DNA of 64,000 nucleotides from Thuidium tamariscinum. Taxonomy: Eukaryota; Streptophyta; Bryopsida; Hypnales; Thuidiaceae. The position numbers and the translations under genes were made by a program. Under the pieces are notes generated by a model. It was not told where the DNA came from. It saw only the letters and a list, made by a program, of their open reading frames with translations, and did no database searches. The stretch covers positions 6,835,501-6,899,500 of the forward strand of contig OX344749.2 in assembly GCA_947034885.2 (NCBI GenBank), read 5' to 3'. Shown here in pieces: positions 61,020-64,000 of the stretch. The first letter of the stretch is position 1. Each line of letters starts with the position of its first letter.

Positions 61020-61476
61020 CGCTTAATTAGTGAGCGCTTCAATAGCGACGATCGAAGCAGCCAGTCGCAGCGCTTGGTTTGCCGCTTGGATCCCGCTTCC
61101 CGGATTCACGCCTGCAAGCCACCTGAAGTAGAGAGACCGCACCGCCTGCACCGCTTGGCCAGGCCTTTTGTAGGATCTGCATCCCAGCAAAAGTAGGTCT
61201 CAGCTTGGGCCCTCCCCCTGATCGACAGAGAGACATATAGAATTGAAAGTTAGAGAAGGACAGACACCTGCTAGCTAGCTTGCTCGTCCACTTGTGCGTG
61301 CTGCAGAGATGATCGATGCCAGTAGCAGCTAGCTGCATGTATAGCTAGCTTGGAGACGACGAATAACTTGTTTAGTTTGTTGGGTGCGGTCGATCTTGAG
61401 AGGACAGTTTTATTTGGTGGTGATGCGCGTTACGTTCCGTCTACGCATGTACATCAGCTAGGATCGGATCAATCAG
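61020..61476 (+). promoter_or_regulatory. Probable promoter or 5' non-coding exon of mutase-like gene B
   Basis: Counterpart of 43480-43912, with the same CAG then GTGAGC donor at 61477. The TTAA element ends about 35 bp upstream, so insertion may have changed the promoter. Confidence 0.4.
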
Positions 61477-62651
61477 GTGAGCACGGTGAACTGTTTGCAA
61501 TTGGGTTGGGGGAGAATTGAAGCTAGGGCTCGAGGAATTATTTGGAAGATCGAACCAGTGCGCTTCAATTTGTTCAATCCAATTCCAAGCTGGTAAATGA
61601 GAATGACATTGTGAGTGCGCTGCAAGATCGACAATGGTAATTAAGCTCTGCTGCTATGTAATATGCACCCGAAGTTCCTTGCTGGTCGTTGTTGTAGCTA
61701 GAGCGATTGCAATTGAATTGCTCGCTGTGACAGTGCGATCGAGAGCGGTGAGCTGCACGCACCGTTTTGAAGAAGGAGCGAGCTAGTCAGTCCGAAGTTA
61801 GTCAGGATCTGGGCGATTTGAACTGGCGTGGTGCTTCGTCAACACTCTTTATGCCTGGTTTACAGGTATGCTTTAACCCAATCTCCATCTATTTTTAAAG
61901 AAGACAACAATTTTTGGTTCTCACGGATGGTAGCTCAGTTCCTCGCGTCGAAGGCGGCATTTCTCCCCGACCTTCACAAGTGGTTTGAAATGTTTCCTAA
62001 CTTGCTTAGGCCCGTGCATAGGTAAGAATTTGTGTCTGAGTTGGAGAAGTAAGATACACACGGGATCTTGTGTGTTTTGTAGGGGTGGTATTGTGTTTTC
62101 TAGGTATTTCTAGAGTACCCTGTGCCGTTGCCACAGCCAAAATGAAAGTAAAATTACTGTCATAATATTTTAATTCATAGAAATTTCTAAAATCAATATC
62201 TTATCTCACTGTAGGTCCAAACGTCACGAATCAAAAGCTCGTGCATCCTTCCTAGAACAGAGTTTTCCAACGGTACCAAGAGCGTAAAATTTGTTGGGGG
62301 GCGCACTGTGCAGGAGCTGTAACAAACAAATCAAACAAAACAAACAGCTGCTGAGACATCAGAAGAGACTTCTTCAAATTTTGAATACTGGCTACATCAG
62401 GGGTCCTCTTAGGTCTTTTAGTATTACAACTTGAATGTGAGTCGGTCCTTGCTGCTGGTGTGAGGTTACAATAGTTGCCATAGCTGGTTGCCAAAGATAC
62501 CGACAATGTAGAGTTACTTATCTGCAAATCAAATAGTAAGGAAATAACACACCTAAATTCATCCAATCAAGGGTTTGAGCATGGTTCCTACAACTGAACT
62601 GTGAAAGAACTGATTGGGTCTTGTCGATAACCAAAAGATGATTCTAGGTTT

Positions 62652-62848
62652 ATGGCAAATTTCATTAAAATGGTGGAATTCCATTACTTAAACATTTTAA
62701 TTATCTAAGACTCATATATGATAGATCAATCTAAGACTCATACTTAGATGTCTGAAAATCTATACTAATCAGATGATAGTGTTTAGTTCAGACTGCATGC
62801 TCTGAAAAATGGCACATGGAATATCACCATTTTAATAAAATTTGCCAT
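62652..62848. mobile_element. 197-bp MITE with 24-bp inverted ends
   Basis: Ends ATGGCAAATTTCATTAAAAT... and their reverse complement differ at one of 24 positions. It sits between 'gattctaggttt' and 'gttttaaggacacc'. The matching place in unit A (about 45046-45072) has no such insertion, though a few flanking bases also differ. GTTT adjoins both ends and may be the target duplication. Confidence 0.85.
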
Positions 62849-63128
62849 GTTTTAAGGACACCTTGTGAATAATCTATGAATTCTCATAGGAGTTTAGAAA
62901 CAAAAGTAGGTGTACCCAAATCGACCGACCCTAGACTCTCATGAAATAGGATTCATGAATGAGAATATGCAGGTTAAAAACAACTTACAACAATTAGGTG
63001 CACTTCGTTCCTTCCCGACATGCTTGTGTGAACATATGATTGGTTTTCTGTGCCAGAAAATTCAAGACAGTGGCACTACCCAGCGGCAGGGCCATGCAGG
63101 AAGCACCGAGGAAGCGGCTCATCTTTTC

Positions 63129-64000
63129 ATGGACACAACTCCGGACCCTTTTGTGCAGAACATGTTTGTGTTATGTCACGGGGAGGGAGCGATCAGTACT
63201 GACGCGGACGCGGATGCCCAAGCTGGAGCACGGCCTTGGAATCCGCCGCTCTCCGCACGAGGCAAGCAGCAGGCACGAAGAGTAGGGCGGAAGATCAAGC
63301 TGGAGGATTGGAACGTTACTCGTGTGGTGGTATCCCCGTTCTTGAGATGTGTGCAGACTGCGGTGGAAGTGATCGCCGGGCTTTCCACAACACCCTCCTC
63401 CGGTGTTCAAATTCGGGATAACAGAGACCAAGGCTCTGTCTCGACCATCAAGGTGGGGAGCCTGCCGCAGACTGCTTCTCATCTTTGCTAGCTCCTAGCT
63501 CTCAAACCGCAAATTGTAAGCGGCAGCTGTAAACGTGTGACAAAATAGATTTGAATAGCCGGTTATTCGTACCATTAATGTTCCTCGATGCAAATTAGGG
63601 TTCAGGATATTATTATTATAATGCCCTGAATGTAATATGTAGAGTCATACAGTCGCGACCGCTACATTTCGACCACTGTTTCGGCACTCCGGAGTTAGCA
63701 AATCCAATCCTTCGATGAAACCAAGTCTGCTGGTTATAATTTTTTCACAAATGACCTTCCTGAGTTACATGCAGCAACTGACAGCAGCAGAGGTCTTGAA
63801 TGTGAGAAGTTGCGATGGGCCGAATCACCAGCATTGTTTTCGGAATCACTTCAACGAAATCTGTTTGTGTTTGTGAGAGCAGGCATCGATTGAATGTGGG
63901 TTGGCGGAGAATTTGATGAACAAGCCAGGGATACTCTCTCGCCCTTCGGAACTTGGAGACAACGCGGAGTGGTTGACTTTAGACCTGGCTGAGCTTTACT
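63129..64000 (+). CDS. Phosphoglycerate mutase-like protein, copy B (cut by window end)
   Basis: Paralogue of the gene at 45331-46879. Exon 1 is 63129-63452 and exon 2 starts at 63883, running past 64000; the last two exons lie outside. Six of the first 108 residues and four of the next 39 differ from copy A, including Asp38 to Asn in the conserved PWDPP. The changed catalytic motif CHGEG (Cys at position 16, H17 kept) is identical in both copies, as is R73. No stop or frameshift interrupts the visible exons, so it appears functional so far. In this copy the frame upstream stays open to an ATG at 62910, whereas copy A has a stop in the corresponding stretch, which favours the 63129 start. Confidence 0.82.

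Larger units (their letters stand above)
57151..64000. repeat. Segmental duplication, unit B (runs off the window)
   Basis: This is the second copy of 39695-46183, in the same orientation and order, starting at 'accaaagttggcc'. It differs by its own insertions: two 273-bp MITEs (57617-57889, 58237-58509), the TTAA element 59790-60986 with two further nested elements, and the MITE 62652-62848. It lacks the expanded tandem array and the long-inverted-repeat element of unit A. Confidence 0.85.

Noticed and set aside
62910..63128. N-terminal extension of mutase-like protein B from an earlier ATG
   Set aside because: The extension is not open in copy A, where a stop lies just before 45226, and family members start close to the FVxxxHG motif; the later ATG is preferred.

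Overview
This window is nuclear DNA from a land plant. The support is spliced GT-AG genes with plant-type products (a plant-style QCR9, an SDE2, a Swd2-like WD40 protein, plant-type histidine-phosphatase-fold proteins and a TKL-group kinase), telo-box motifs upstream of two housekeeping genes, and many small non-autonomous DNA transposons in very AT-rich intergenic DNA. Low gene density, short introns and the kinase style suggest a bryophyte- or lycophyte-grade genome rather than a flowering plant. That is inference; I cannot name the species.

Layout. 1-8.2 kb: AT-rich transposon remnants. 8.2-9.2 kb: QCR9, a small subunit of respiratory complex III, in three exons (+). 9.2-16.2 kb: MITEs and a 0.7 kb near-perfect hairpin element. 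17.0-19.5 kb: an intronless 805-aa protein kinase (+). 22.0-23.8 kb: SDE2, two exons (-), convergent with the kinase. 27.5-31.8 kb: a ten-exon Swd2/WDR82-type WD40 gene (+). 32.3-39.7 kb: nested transposons without genes. 39.7-46.9 kb: a segment carrying a complete four-exon phosphoglycerate-mutase-like gene (+). 46.9-57.1 kb: transposons, including three consecutive hairpins. 57.15-64 kb: a second, diverged copy of the 39.7-46.2 kb segment, whose gene runs off the window end.

How the genes relate. QCR9 (mitochondrial respiration), SDE2 (genome stability and RNA processing) and the Swd2-like protein (histone H3K4 methylation or RNA 3'-end complexes) are unrelated single-copy-style housekeeping genes. 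The duplicated mutase-like genes are a local expansion; both copies have Cys in place of the Arg of the catalytic RHG motif. The kinase has a long helical N-terminal region of unknown function.

The most informative feature is the mobile DNA. The two copies of the duplicated segment act as empty and occupied sites for one another. They show that one element family inserts at TTAA, duplicates it and has CCC...GGG ends, the hallmarks of the piggyBac superfamily, which I do not know to be established in land plants. A second nested insertion independently gives the same result. The paired copies also reveal a 0.8 kb long-inverted-repeat element with a 7-bp target duplication, while inverted repeats and flanks define several MITE families.
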